Notes under the pieces: model-generated
The model's database searches: none
The model's input: the letters and a program-made list of their open reading frames with translations, nothing else
What the model was told of the DNA's origin: nothing
Program-made: the position numbers and the translations under genes
Part shown: positions 43,321 to 53,975 of the stretch, in pieces
How positions within the stretch are numbered: the first letter of the stretch is position 1
Layout: every line of letters starts with the position of its first letter
Origin: Tolypeutes matacus
Lineage: Eukaryota > Chordata > Mammalia > Cingulata > Chlamyphoridae
Direction: 5' to 3'
NCBI GenBank assembly: GCA_026826555.1
Contig: JAKSZT010053883.1
Location: forward strand, 27,891,763 to 27,955,762
Length of the DNA: 64,000 bases

Positions 43321-44009
43321 ATTATATATCTATTCCCTCATGGGATGCCATTTCCTGATCCCACTCACAATGCTGTCTTTTGGGTCACTAATAGTGTCTT
43401 AGGCCAAACCCATATTGCAGTTTCCAACCTGGCACTCCCTAGATTTCATTTCTGGAACAAATTTCAGTCAAATTATTGGGAATCAGAACACATTCAGAAC
43501 TGTCTCCAGAAAGAAGTTTTTACCCCACCCAACATTTATACTGATCTGTGTGTGGTCAGAACTAGGCAAAGAGCTCCAAGCAAACTTATCTTCTAACTGT
43601 GATGTGTACATATGTTTGTGTGATTGTCCAGGATTCTGTGCGCCTGGGAAACTCAGCCTCACCTCATAAATAAAGTTGTTTTCACCTCCAGTGAGAACCC
43701 AGGGGAAAAGAAGATGGGGCTCAGGGTGTACCTTCCAATAGAATTCCTGGAGTTCTTTTAGCAGATGTTGAGATGGAGACTGAGAGACACACTTATCAGT
43801 TCCATCCCATTTTATAGGACTGGCTGAACATCTGCATGCTCACATGTGTTGATAAAATCCAGTGAATTATCACCGAGCCAGCAACTCAGGGTGTCTGTTC
43901 CTACGTAGAAGCACTCAAATTCTTGAAAGCGTTAATGGAAGCAGAGCTGCCAGAGAGGAAATACCACTCCATGCTTTCTGGATTATCCTGTAAGACAGAA
44001 GGAACAGTG
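43321..44009. other. Unassigned spacer
   Basis: About 690 bases with no recognised repeat or gene. Overlapping plus-strand frames of about 80 codons at 43160-43670 begin inside the LTR and carry no domain. Confidence 0.4.
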
Positions 44010-44255
44010 GATTATCCTTTCTTGCTTTACAGATGAAAGGAGCAGAGACTGGGAATCATGGGACCACACAGTGTGTGTCAGAGGCTGAAGGGCCTAAAAT
44101 ATAAGATAAATTCACTCTTTAAATATACAGATAAAGTTATTGAAGCCAGAGAGGTCAATAGTCTTGCCAACAGTCAGTTAATGGCAGAGTCAGGGTGAAG
44201 ATCTAAGTCTCCTTGCTTACAAAGAAGTGCTCTTTTGACCACATCATGCTGCTAA
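44010..44255 (-). repeat. Two MIR fragments, antisense
   Basis: 44010-44090 has 'gctttacagatgaaaggagc'. 44110-44255 has 'tattgaagccagagaggtca', 'cagttaatggcagagtcagg' and 'gaagatctaagtctccttg'. Both are reversed MIR. Confidence 0.65.
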
Positions 44256-44393
44256 TACTACAGAGTATCATCATCCGGGAGGTTTTATAGTCAGCAATAT
44301 TATTTTTTCAGGGCCCTACACGGACATATGACTTAAAGGGCATATTACTTTTAGGAAAAGTTCAGATGTGTTTCTTGATACACAGAAGTATAT

Positions 44394-44735
44394 CAGTTAG
44401 CTATTTTACGATAACAAATACCCTAAACAGTGGTTTTAAACAACAACTTACAAATCCGTGGACTGGTTAGGTTGGGTCTTCTGCTTTGGGATGGGCAAGG
44501 CCGCTTGTGGCAGGGATCACTTATGTGTCTGGTCATCTGGGGACTGACTGGTCTAGAAGAGCTTCAGGGAGGGTGGCTTATCTCTGCTCCACGTGACTTT
44601 TATCCTCCAGCAGGCCAGCGGGGTGAGGAAACCATCTCCACTTCTGGATAGGAGGAGGAACAAAGTCACATTGCAAGAGGCATGGACACCGGGAGGGGAA
44701 CAGTTATGGATATTTTTGCAAACAGTCTACTTCAG
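44394..44735 (-). mobile_element. MaLR-type LTR, antisense (family A)
   Basis: 'taaacagtggttttaaacaa', 'ttttatcctccagcaggcca', 'gaacaaagtcacattgcaag' and 'gaggcatggacaccgggagg' follow the same order as the copies at 22256-22780 and 52658-53090. Confidence 0.75.
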
Positions 44736-44769
44736 GAGATATGCTGGCCTATTATTTTCAAAAAAGGTG

Positions 44770-44830
44770 CCAAGCCATCCTAGTTCTTGGAATATAGCAG
44801 GAGCTCAATGTTTATTTGTTGAATGAATTT
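44770..44830 (+). repeat. L2 3' terminus
   Basis: 'tggaatatagcaggagctca' and 'tttatttgttgaatgaattt' are the last 60 bases of L2. Confidence 0.75.
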
Positions 44831-44844
44831 CGCCATCTAGCTAA

Positions 44845-44935
44845 CATGAGAGTGTGTGTGGATGGGTTCATGTTGTGTGTCTAAGTGTGTGGGTGTGTGC
44901 ATTGTGTGCTCACATGCAAATGTGTGTGCCTGCAA
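44845..44935. repeat. Imperfect TG-rich simple repeat
   Basis: Interrupted (TG)n with runs such as 'gagagtgtgtgtgg' and 'aagtgtgtgggtgtgtgca'. The reverse strand gives His/Thr-rich spurious translation. Confidence 0.9.
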
Positions 44936-45344
44936 GTCTTTGAGATGTGGGCTTCTGTGAAGGCACATTGTTAAGACAGGGCATTTCAGGACCAAGGAGA
45001 GCAGCCTCAGCTGTGATGCAGGTGATGCCAGGCCCCCAGCAGGGCCCGGCTCAAGTGGCTGGCCATGAATTAGTGCTTTTTCCTGGTAGAAACAGAACAT
45101 TGGGTGTTGGTTTTCATTTCCTGATATCAGATCACATACACATTCAACTGAATGGAAAAAGTATTTCCTGGGAAACCATCTCAAAAGGAACACAGTAGGA
45201 TAGGGAGATCAGTGTCAGACACAGTCACCTTCAAGGGGCCTAGACCCTCAGAATCAAAAACTCTTCAACCCCAGAACCCACCAGCTCTTACCTGAGGTGT
45301 CATGGCCACTACCAGTCCCAACTTTCTGGTATCTTTAAACTACC
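44936..45344. other. Unassigned spacer
   Basis: No gene or repeat recognised. The open frames on both strands partly derive from the TG tract. Confidence 0.4.
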
Positions 45345-45424
45345 CCTGCTTTGTAGACAAAGTCCATACTCCTTAGCTCAGCCATGTTGAGGTTATGAGC
45401 TTTCTTGACCTCTTTTAACTTATG
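45345..45424 (+). repeat. Possible L2 fragment, sense
   Basis: 'gtagacaaagtccatactcc' and 'ttagctcagccatgttgagg' resemble sense L2 just upstream of the antisense copy. Confidence 0.45.
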
Positions 45425-45429
45425 CTTCC

Positions 45430-46030
45430 ACATTTGTTCAAATTCAACAAATATTTACTGAATAGCTGCTGAGTACCAGGCACTGCACTAGGTGTTAGCT
45501 TTATAAAGTGAAAATAACAGTCATGGCCCTGTCCCCATACAGCTCACAGTCTAGTAGGGAAAGGACACAAGTAACAAGGTTAATCAAATACATAAATAAT
45601 ACATAAATAATAAATATATAAATAATAAAATACATAAATACAGAAAATTGTGATAAATGATATGAAGGAAAACATCAGGGTGCTTTGAAAGAGAAGAAGA
45701 AGAAGTAGCCTAGTTTAGATTGGGTAATTGGGATAACCATCACTGTAGGAGTGATATTCCAGCCAAGACTTGGAAATTAAAAGGGGCCAAGCCATGCAAA
45801 GGGAAGAAAATACCAGTCTAAGCAGAGGAAGTGGCATGTGCAAAAGTCCCGAGGCAAAAAAAAAAAAAAGTATAGCACTTAAAGACTTGATAGAAGCTCA
45901 ATGGAACTGAAATCTAGTGAGTAGAAGAGAGCTGTTTAAGATAAGGATGTAAGAATACCAGACGCCAAATTATGCATGCACTTGTACAATATGTAATGGA
46001 GTATGGATTTTATTGTAAAAGTAATGATAA
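45430..46030 (-). repeat. L2 3' region, antisense, with AT-rich expansion
   Basis: 'caaatatttactgaatagct', 'accaggcactgcactaggtg', 'gtagggaaaggacacaagta', 'ggggccaagccatgcaaagg' and 'aaaagtcccgaggcaaaa' match reversed L2 in order. A TAAATA-rich tract (45586-45648) and an A14 run (about 45858-45871) are local expansions. Confidence 0.9.
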
Positions 46031-46699
46031 AACAGTGCAGTATTGTTTCAGATTTTTTCAAGAAATTCAGATACGACCACCTTTACCCTCTGTTGACAAT
46101 CCTGGGTTAAGAAATGTTCTAGTTTAATAAGGGGGAAACACTTTCAGAGCCTCCATCACCCTCACCACCAGTGAACAGGTTTGCAAACCAACTTCCTTGT
46201 CCTTTGGGACCAGCTCAGACACAAACCTGTAGCTTTCTGGCCTTGGTGGACTGAGTTAGATGCCCTGAACCCCATTTTGGCCCCAATTTCAGGCCTGATG
46301 GACTCTTTGTCCCTTTTCAGACTTATAGTCTCTGGTTTTGATGCAATGTGAGCCCAGGATATGCAGCTCCCAGCCACCTTGGCTTCATTGGTCAGTCCTG
46401 CCCTGGTTCTCACCTCTTCCTGCCTGACTCTTGGATTACACCTTCTCTGTCCAAGATTTAAGACTATTTAGCTTGCACAATCCTGATAATCTGCTCCTTT
46501 ATGCTCCCAGAGGTCTCTGGCTCCAGATCCTGCCCCTTTCTCATCTCTGGGTCCATTCATTAACTAAATGATTAAGTGATCTTACCCTTTTGGAAAATCT
46601 TGTCTTCTTTGCCATTTCTGGGAGTCAATGGCTGTCAATATTTCCTTTTCCTTTCCATCATCCTGAGATATTTAAAGATATCTCCCAAAGAGATCATAC
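46031..46699. other. Unassigned spacer
   Basis: About 670 bases with no recognised repeat or gene. The 83-codon minus-strand frame at 46162-46413 shows no family resemblance. Confidence 0.4.
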
Positions 46700-46790
46700 A
46701 TAATAGCTATAGCTAAACTTTTTGAGTCTTTTCTATGTGCCAATATTGTCTTAAGTGCTTTCCATTGTCTTATTTAATCCTCATACAATA
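46700..46790 (-). repeat. MIR SINE fragment, antisense
   Basis: 'ctatgtgccaatattgtctt' and 'tcttatttaatcctcataca' are reversed MIR. Confidence 0.75.
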
Positions 46791-46879
46791 GTTAAATTCA
46801 TGGGTGACAGACTATTTTACAAAGATAGCCATAACAATATCACCTATTTCACATGCTTTTCTAGAACCTTCCCACTCCC

Positions 46880-47655
46880 CTATTAAGAGGTTGTGATGGT
46901 TTATTTTATATGATTAGAGAAGTTCTGAGCTTACATAATAATCATGCATAACATGCAAAATTCCCATACATCACCCTTCCACCAACACTTTGTATTGTTG
47001 TGGAACATTTGTTACAGATTATGAAAGAACAACACCAAAATTATTACCAGCTATGGTCCATAACTTACATTTGGTATATTTCTCCATACCCATCCCTATT
47101 ATTAATACCATGTATCAGTATTGTACATTTGTTATAGTTCATGAGAGAACAGTTCCCTATTTGTACTGTTAACCACAGTGCATCTTCCACCACATGGTTC
47201 ACTGTGTTATATAGCCCCGTGCCTTATACAGTCCATCCAAAGTGTATGCTCAGTGGCTCTCATTTTCATCACAGAATTTTGCAGTCATTGCCTCAGTAAA
47301 TTTTTGAATATTTTCTTTAGTCCACAAGAAAAAATCCCATTACCCCCTATTACTGACCGTTAGCATTGCTACAGTACCTTCTCTGACATTAATACATGAA
47401 TATTACAATAGAGCTAACTATAATCATAAGTTACATTCATTGTATTTTCCCATGCATCACCATATTTTTACCACCTTGTAACAGTGACATACATTTCTTC
47501 TAGTTCATAGAAGAATATTCTTGTATTTGTACTATTAACCACAATCCTCATCCACCACAGGGTTCCCTATGTTATTCAGTCCCTGGATTATTCTCTAGCT
47601 ATCTTTCAATTGACACTTACATCCCTAAACTACCCCTTTCAGCCACAATCCCATA
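46880..47655 (-). repeat. Xenarthran-type L1 3' UTR, antisense
   Basis: The unit 'tgtacatttgttatagttca', 'gagaacagttccctatttgt', 'actgttaaccacagtgcatc' repeats in altered form further on ('catttcttctagttcataga', 'tgtatttgtactattaacca'). The layout is the reverse of L1 3' ends such as 49160-49380. The internal similarity of 47100-47240 and 47480-47590 suggests repeated modules in the UTR. Confidence 0.65.
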
Positions 47656-47656
47656 T

Positions 47657-48065
47657 GTGATGGTTTATTTTAGCTGTCAATTTGACTTGGTTATGATCTC
47701 CAGTTGTTTGGTGAACTAAGCACTGGCCTGATTGTTACAGTGAGGGTATTTCATGGATTTAAATTATCAGTCAGTTGATTGCATTTATAGCTGATTATAT
47801 CTGTAATCAATAAAAAAGATTGCCTTCAGCAATGATGAGTCCTCATCCAATCAATTGGGGGCTTCAAAGTGAGAACTGAGGATTTCAGCAGTCATAAAGA
47901 ATTTCTATTTCTACTTTAGCCAGCCAGCTTCTCCTGGGGAATTCATTGAAACCTTTGCTGGAGTTCCCAACTTGCAGCCTGCCCTACAGAATTCAGACTT
48001 GACAATCCCCACAGTCATGTGAGCCAATTCCCATAATAAATCTTATAATGTTTACATATTATGTA
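47657..48065 (+). mobile_element. ERV LTR, sense
   Basis: Starts TGTGATGGTTTATTTTAG, with 'cagtcagttgattgcattta', 'cctcatccaatcaattgggg' and, near the end, 'gtgagccaattcccataata' plus AATAAA at about 48034. It has the TGATGGTT-type LTR form common in mammals and is truncated at its 3' end by the next element. Confidence 0.75.
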
Positions 48066-48069
48066 AATA

Positions 48070-48495
48070 ATATGAGGCCCCGCAATAGAGTTAAACAGAA
48101 GTGATTGCATGATTTCCAAGGCTAGTTCATAAAAATCAATGAAGCACCTCATTGTTAGCTGGGACACTTACTTTTTGGAGCTCTGGGTTGCCATGTAAGA
48201 AGTCCAACCCTGAGACTGCCAAGCTGGAAAGGCTACTTGTAGGCACTCCAAGGGCCATCCCAGCTGTGCTCTCAATTGAAAGCTGACATTAACTGCCAGC
48301 CATGTGAGTGAACCACCTTGGACATCCAGCTCAGTGGAGCCTTCAGACAGTAGCAGCCCCAGCTGACATCTGACTGCAATCAAATGAGAATCCCAAGTCA
48401 GGTTTTTCCAGCCTAGCTTTTCCCAAATTCCTTGGAACAGATCATGAGCAGCTGTTTTAAGCTGCTAAGTTTGGGGGTAATTTTTATAAGGCAAT
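48070..48495 (+). mobile_element. MaLR/MLT1-like LTR, sense
   Basis: 'agaagtgattgcatgatttc', 'cagccatgtgagtgaaccac', 'cttcagacagtagcagcccc' and the ending 'gctgctaagtttgggggtaa' followed by 'gcaattataaccagaat' show an old MLT1-like LTR. It is directly downstream of another LTR. Confidence 0.7.
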
Positions 48496-48514
48496 TATAA
48501 CCAGAATAAATAGG

Positions 48515-48660
48515 TATTGTTATTAATCTTGTTTTAAAGGTGAGGAAACTGAGACTCAAACACAGCAAATCCTTTGCCGAAAGTCATATAGTTAATAACT
48601 GGTAGGAACAGATTAAAATCTTATTCTTTCATCCAACAAAGCCAGTGCTGTTGACCTGTA
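48515..48660 (-). repeat. MIR SINE fragment, antisense
   Basis: 'ttttaaaggtgaggaaactg', 'gccgaaagtcatatagttaa' and the 'ggtaggaacagattaaaatc' block are reversed MIR. Confidence 0.8.
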
Positions 48661-48907
48661 TGTTATCACTGCCCATCTATTAAGCAATAGTCTACACAAC
48701 TTTGTTTTGGGGGTGTACAAAGTTCTTAGCTCATGGACCCCAATTCAAAGATGGAAACCAAGACTGGGAATTCCTGTTCTAGACTCATATTGGGAGTTAA
48801 GCAGAGGATGTGCCCTATGGCCTCCAAGGTGGATTCATTTGCCATAGATGTGCTGTGCTCGATGCCTTCCCCATCCTTTAGCTAGCACGGGAATTTTCTT
48901 CTATTTC

Positions 48908-49130
48908 AGAAGGCAGCATAAAATAACAGTCAACAACATGGACTGGGCTTTGCTGTTTAGCCGCTGTATGACCTTGGAACAATTGGTTACTTCACCTCTT
49001 TGAGCCTCAGGTTTCTCAGTTGAAAAATGGGATAATTGTAATAGAACTTATTTCATAGGGTTGTTTTGCATATTAAATGAAATAATGTATATAAAATACT
49101 TATCACATTTCCTGGCACTTAGTATGTTTC
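48908..49130 (+). repeat. MIR SINE
   Basis: 'gtatgaccttggaacaattg', 'gttgaaaaatgggataattg', 'tcatagggttgttttgcata' and 'tttcctggcacttagtatg' are sense MIR. Confidence 0.9.
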
Positions 49131-49159
49131 CATTTAGAATTCTAAGTCCATTAGAATTA

Positions 49160-49380
49160 TTTTGCATGATCTTGCAATAATGGATACAGGCCATTTTAAA
49201 TTTTGTCAAAACCTGTAAAAGTGTATGGTGCAAAATGTCAACCATAATGCAAACCATTGACCATGGTTAGTTTGCAATGCTTCAGTAATTGTGCATCAAT
49301 TGTAACAAATGTACCATCCACATGTAAAAAGGGGGAGGGCATTGGGTATATGGGAATCTCCTACATTTAAATATTCCTTC
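49160..49380 (+). repeat. Xenarthran-type L1 3' end, sense
   Basis: Closely parallels 35565-35790: 'gcaataatggatacaggcca', 'gtatggtgcaaaatgtcaac', 'gaccatggttagtttgcaat' and 'caattgtaacaaatgtacca' occur in the same order. A G-quadruplex motif follows at 49331-49354. Confidence 0.85.
49331..49354 (+). other. G-quadruplex motif in L1 3' end
   Basis: GGGGG-A-GGG-CATT-GGG-TATAT-GGG: four G runs with loops of 1, 4 and 5 bases, at the place corresponding to 35758-35784. The final TATAT-GGG is shared exactly. Confidence 0.85.
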
Positions 49381-49639
49381 TTAATTACATGCTATTGCTA
49401 TTTTAAGCTAGAGACAGATACACACTGAGCCAGGTGAAAAAACAGGCCCCTTTCCCCACTTCTGTTACTCCAGGGAGTCCCTTAACAGTATTTAATCCTC
49501 TCTGCTGTCCTCACAAAGACAATGATTAAAAGTGGAACAATATCTTCTCAGTTTAGTAATGAAATACACACAGAGTAAGAGGAGGCTGTCATAATGCAGT
49601 GTCCCATCTCCTTATGCTTTCACCTGAAGGCAGGACTGT
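49381..49639. other. Unassigned spacer
   Basis: No gene or repeat recognised. Confidence 0.4.
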
Positions 49640-49790
49640 CATAATAGAATAATAAAGAATTTGGGTTTTGAGTCACACAGACCTGGATACCTAACTTCTC
49701 TGGCTGTCAGTCTTCTCATGAAAAATAGAAATGATGTTGATGGCTCACAGTGGATGTGAAACGGTCAATGAGATGGCGAATGTCTGGCCC
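49640..49790 (+). repeat. MIR SINE
   Basis: 'gggttttgagtcacacagac', 'ctggatacctaacttctctg' and 'tctcatgaaaaatagaaatg' are sense MIR. Confidence 0.75.
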
Positions 49791-50099
49791 CCGGAACACA
49801 GGGTCCAGAAAAATGTAACTGTTCTCCTTCCTTTCTGCTCTGCTTTGGAGCACTCTTGAAAGGTAGGCTAAGAATCGTGTTACTCTCTCCTCTCACTGTT
49901 TCCAGGGATTTCTGGCCTTGCAGCAGGACTTCCTTCTAAGGAAGCCTCCAAGCAGAGCTGGGGATAGCCCCTTACTTCACTCTTCTTGTGGGGCTTAAAA
50001 GCCCCCTTTTAACCCCTTGGAGGCAGAAAGATCAGGTTTGGACCTTCACAGGAGGTTCACTGCTGTCACATCGCCTTGGGGAAGCCCATGAGGGAAGCA
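49791..50099. other. Unassigned spacer
   Basis: No gene. A 164-codon plus-strand frame starting near 49988 runs into the next MIR, and its central Leu/Cys-rich part is translated MIR. Confidence 0.4.
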
Positions 50100-50345
50100 A
50101 AAAGATGGTCCCAAGTCCAGGTCAGGGGAAGAGTCCTGGACTTGATGTCAGAAGACCTGGGATCAGACCCAAGGCACTTTTCCTTTCTATCCTTCTCTCC
50201 TTGCAATGTTGCTTAGCCTGTTTCTTCTCCTGTAAGAACTGGGAAATGATGTACCTGTCTTACTCATATTACAAGCTTGTTGTGAGGTTTAAAGAGGATA
50301 AGTGGGTAAGATGCTGCCTCCATGGGTGTCTGTTATTGTTGTTTG
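50100..50345 (+). repeat. MIR SINE
   Basis: 'gatgtcagaagacctgggat', 'ttcttctcctgtaagaactg' and 'gcttgttgtgaggtttaaag' are sense MIR. Confidence 0.8.
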
Positions 50346-50599
50346 TCCTGGGCAGGACTCTAGTCTACTTACACAAAACTAATACAGCATTAGCAGGAGT
50401 CCTCAGAGAAAAGGGAAGGGGCAGAAGCTTAGTTCTGTACACTGGGTACACTGGGTACCATTTCCCATTGTGTGGGAAGTAATCTTCTAATATTTCTTTC
50501 CTCTGGGAATGATATCCTCCTAGCAAGTTTTGTTGAAGCAAGTCTAGAATTGCCCTCTAACTCACTGTCCATATCCATCATCATCAGGTCTAATGGATC

Positions 50600-50875
50600 A
50601 AATGACAATAATTAGTAATTACAGAGCATTTGCAATGTACCAGGGATAGTTATAGTAAGCCAACTCATTTAATTTAATAGATGATCTCATTTAATTCACA
50701 GAACTGCTATATAGTTGTTGTTTTGGTTATCTTTAGTTTACAGGTGAAGAAAGTCAGGTGCAGAGAGGTTAAGTATTTGTCCAAGGTCCCACAGCTGGTA
50801 AGAGATCTAGGTAGCTCTGAATCCTGGAAGCTGACCCCAGAGCTTATGCACCTGACCATTGAACTAATGCTCTCT
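50600..50875 (-). repeat. MIR SINE, antisense
   Basis: 'gatgatctcatttaattcac', 'gtgcagagaggttaagtatt', 'ccaaggtcccacagctggta' and 'gctctgaatcctggaagctg' are reversed MIR, nearly full length. Confidence 0.9.
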
Positions 50876-50949
50876 CCACAGCATCTGCCACCATCATCTT
50901 TTGCCAAGATTCCTGCCGTGTCTCCTAGCTGGTGTACCCACCCCTCACC

Positions 50950-51475
50950 TCACCGTCTAGAAAATATCTACCACAAACTCCAAAAGACAGCTCTGATCAT
51001 GCGACTCTCTGGTTAAGGCCCTTCAAGGGCTCTCAGGTTTTCCACAGGACAAAGTCCTGGCTCCTCTAACTGGCACATAAATCCCCGGTCCCCACCTGCT
51101 TCTCTTTAGTTTGTTTCCCATTGTACCCTGTTCATTTTATACTCAGGGAGCCTGGTGGGTTCTGTGTTTTTCATGCTGCTACATCTTTGTGTGCTCAAGT
51201 CTTTATTCCTCCTCGAATGTCTCTTCACCCCCTGGAAAATTCCTATTCAACCAATTCAAATATGAAGCCCTCCATAACCTGCCCAGGCCTTTCACCTGTG
51301 CTCCTTTAGCTTCATGGGCTTGCTCTCATTAAATCACCCATTACCTCGGACTGCAACAATTTGTCTGCAGGCAACAGAACTTGAGTTCCTGGAGGCAGGA
51401 CACTCTTTAGCTCTGTCCTCCCCAACGCATCCCACAGGGCCTAATGCTTGGACATTAATAAACGTGTGCTGAGAA
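50950..51475 (+). repeat. L2 3' region
   Basis: 'gctctgatcatgcgactctc', 'ggcacataaatccccggtcc', 'cctcgaatgtctcttcaccc', 'gaacttgagttcctggaggc' and a terminal 'cattaataaacgtgtgctga' follow the sense L2 layout. Confidence 0.75.
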
Positions 51476-51904
51476 TACTTTCAGGCATGAAAAATGGTTA
51501 TTGTTATTATGATGGCACAATATCAGGTTAACTGTCCCCTCTAGACTCAAACCTCTCACCTCGGCATCCTGCAAGAGTGAAGCCTCAGCAGTTCTGCCTA
51601 TGTCCCTCCCCTCCTCCCAGGTGACATCAAAACCTTGAAGCAGATGGGTTTCGGCATCTAGAACCCACACCCACTTCACCTGTCTTTCCCTTCTCGGTTC
51701 CCTCAGATGTGGGAGAAGGCAGCTTACTGCTTTCATCACTGACCCAGACCAGACAGGGGTTACTCTTGGGCCACCTTTTGGACCCCTTGCTTTCTCACCT
51801 AGGCTCATTTGAGACAAGGCAAAGAGACACATTTATTGCACAGCTAGGGAAAGGAAGAGATGGCTAGCAAAGGTGAGATTTTATGGATACCAGACTTGTA
51901 TTTA
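51476..51904. other. Unassigned spacer
   Basis: No repeat recognised. The minus strand carries a 125-codon frame from an ATG at 51832 with no recognisable domain. It also carries a possible 45-base exon-like segment (51799-51843) with a pyrimidine tract and AG before it and a GTGAGA donor after it. Neither is supported beyond the motifs. Confidence 0.3.
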
Positions 51905-52000
51905 TGTCTGTGTTCCACACTGGGCTGTGAGCTTTTCAAGGTCATCTCAGATTCTGGCACAGTGCCTAGACTGGAAGTGTTTGTGGATTGAATGGATGGA
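51905..52000 (+). repeat. L2 3' terminus
   Basis: 'gggctgtgagcttttcaagg', 'attctggcacagtgcctaga' and 'gtgtttgtggattgaatgga' are a diverged L2 end. Confidence 0.7.
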
Positions 52001-52048
52001 TGAATGAATGAACGCATGAATGAGTGAGTGACTTGTTGAGTCACTCAC
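52000..52048. repeat. TGAA/GAGT microsatellite ending in a hairpin with an AP-1 core
   Basis: Imperfect TGAA repeats run into GTGAGTGACT (52024-52033) and AGTCACTCAC (52039-52048), perfect inverted arms with a 5-base loop. TGAGTCA, the consensus AP-1 core, lies at 52037-52043 across the loop edge and right arm. Confidence 0.75.
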
Positions 52049-52657
52049 CCTGAAGGTTACCTGGCTGAGTTCTTTCATTAGGCACTGGTAAGAGAGCAAT
52101 TCCCCTGGGCCACCTGTGCGTTACTGAAAAACACTTCATAGAATCTGCCTTATCTGAAGGTGCAGGGATGTGTTAATCCCTCCGGACTTCCCAGGGCAAA
52201 GGATGCCTCAGGGTGAGGAAAGGCCAGAGAAGGAGCAATACTCTCCTGTGGTCCGAGACTGGAATTCCAACTTTCCACTTAAAAGGGGGACCATCATCCA
52301 ACCTCCCTCCGCTCCAGCCCTAAGGGTCGACCTGTGAGAGGCTGCCAGGAGCTCTGCCAGGTGTTTTGTTTTTTGCACTGGTGTTTAAATGACATTTCCC
52401 CACCTTTCTGGCCAAAGGGAGGAGTCTGCTTAGCCCAGGCTTGGCACAGGCCGCAGCAGCAGCAGTGCAGGTTCTCTAATTGTACATGCAGGTCCCCCTC
52501 CCTGTTCTGCTCCAGGAGACTTTGCGATTTATTGCACATCCCAATGCATGAGCTGTCATCTCTTCTGTGAAGCCTTCCCAGACATGTGGCTCACAACCCC
52601 CACTGGACCCCCTACCCTTCCACCCAGACTGCACAGCTAACTGAACCAGACAACAGT
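52049..52657. other. Unassigned spacer
   Basis: About 600 bases, unique and somewhat GC-richer around 52290-52470, with a short GCA run ('cgcagcagcagcagtg'). The line 'gtgaagccttcccagacat' near 52567 may be a small L2 piece. No gene. Confidence 0.4.
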
Positions 52658-53090
52658 GCTTCCATTAGCTTTTGCTACATGTCAACCACTCCACAACTTG
52701 TGGGCTTAAAACAATAAGCATTTATGAACTCACAGTTGGATAGGTGGCTCTGCCGGTCTTGGTTAGGCTCCTTCATGCAGTCAGGAGGGTGTCACTGATC
52801 CCCGAACTTTTCATCCTCCAGCAGGGTTGCCTGAGCTTGTCCATAGAACAGCTGCAGGGTTCCCAGACGGGAGCAGGCGCTCCAGGCCTCTTGAGGCCTA
52901 GGCTTGAAGCTGGCACAACGTCCCTGCTGCCCCATTCTACTGGTTAAAGCAAGGCCCAGATGCCAGTCCTGATTCCAGGCTGGAGGAAACGGGCTCCACT
53001 GTTGAAGGGAGAGAAGAGCTTTGAACTCACATTGCAAAGAAGGGTATATCTGGGGAAAGAAATAATTTGTGGTAATTTTACCATCTCCCA
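52658..53090 (-). mobile_element. MaLR-type LTR, antisense (family A)
   Basis: 'gtgggcttaaaacaataagc', 'tttcatcctccagcagggtt', 'cctcttgaggcctaggcttg', 'ctactggttaaagcaaggcc' and 'aactcacattgcaaagaagg' are in family A order. It retains a fuller middle section than the other two copies. Confidence 0.8.
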
Positions 53091-53214
53091 CAAGTAGTCT
53101 TTTATTTTTATTCTGTTATTTCAACATATGTCTGATAAGGATCGGGTCTGAGGCTAAAACCCAGGAGCACTGGTTCCAAGTAACTGTAAAGAGAGAATCT
53201 AGCTTTTAGCCTGT

Positions 53215-53475
53215 AGCTTAGTCTTTGGAGTCTTCTTTGGAGACCGAGGTTTGAATTCTGGCTTTACCACTTATTCATTGTGTGACCTTGGGCAAGTAAT
53301 TTCCTGCTTTCGAGCCTCCATTTACTATCCTGTGAAATAGGGATATTAATAGTAATACTCGTAGAGTTGTCATAAGGATTTAATGACTTAGGGATGCAAA
53401 GCCCTTTGCACAGTGCCTGGCATGAAGTTAATGCTTAATCAACAGTGGCTTTTATTATCATCATTATTATTTTTA
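53215..53475 (+). repeat. MIR SINE
   Basis: 'gaggtttgaattctggcttt', 'tgtgaccttgggcaagtaat', 'ttgcacagtgcctggcatga' and the TTATTATCATCA tail make a nearly complete sense MIR. Confidence 0.95.
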
Positions 53476-53549
53476 AAATCATTTCACCTGCCATAAATAA
53501 AAGCAATGAAAATCCCCTCCTAAATTTCTATAGCTGGGAGTTCCTCAAG

Positions 53550-53975
53550 GCCAAGGAGTGAATGTACAGAAATATTCACTACAGCTTCATTTATAATAGT
53601 AAAAAAATTTAGAGCAGCATAAATATCCAGCAATAGGGGGTTGGTTAGATGAATTTTAGTATATTAACCCAAAGGATTGCAATGTAGTCATTAAAAATGA
53701 TGTAGAGCTACGTGTGCTGACATTGAAAGCTGAGGATGACATATTGTCAAGTGGAAAAGAAGGTTACAAAATAGTACATATAGTACAAAACCATCTGCGT
53801 AAAATATATTTATGTGAGCTATATGTATAGAAGTATTGGAAAGATCTAAAAATGTTAATGTGTCTATCTTTGTATGGTGAGATTATAGGATTTTTTTTTC
53901 ATTTTCCCTTTTATCCTAGCTTTCCTAATTTCTCTGCAGTGGAATGTATTACTTAACTAAACTTAAAAAGATTGA
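53550..53975 (+). repeat. Old L1 3' end, sense
   Basis: 'cactacagcttcatttataa', 'atatccagcaatagggggtt', 'ggattgcaatgtagtcatta' and 'gcagtggaatgtattactta' match an L1M ORF2/3' UTR terminus, ending A-rich near 53970. Confidence 0.85.

Noticed and set aside
49988..50482. 164-codon open frame, plus strand, with a hydrophobic-looking middle
   Set aside because: The hydrophobic part is a translated MIR SINE, not a membrane segment.
51455..51832. 125-codon minus-strand frame from a true ATG
   Set aside because: No family resemblance, and its C-terminal part reads through an L2 tail and a short Asn-coding run. Chance is the simplest reading.
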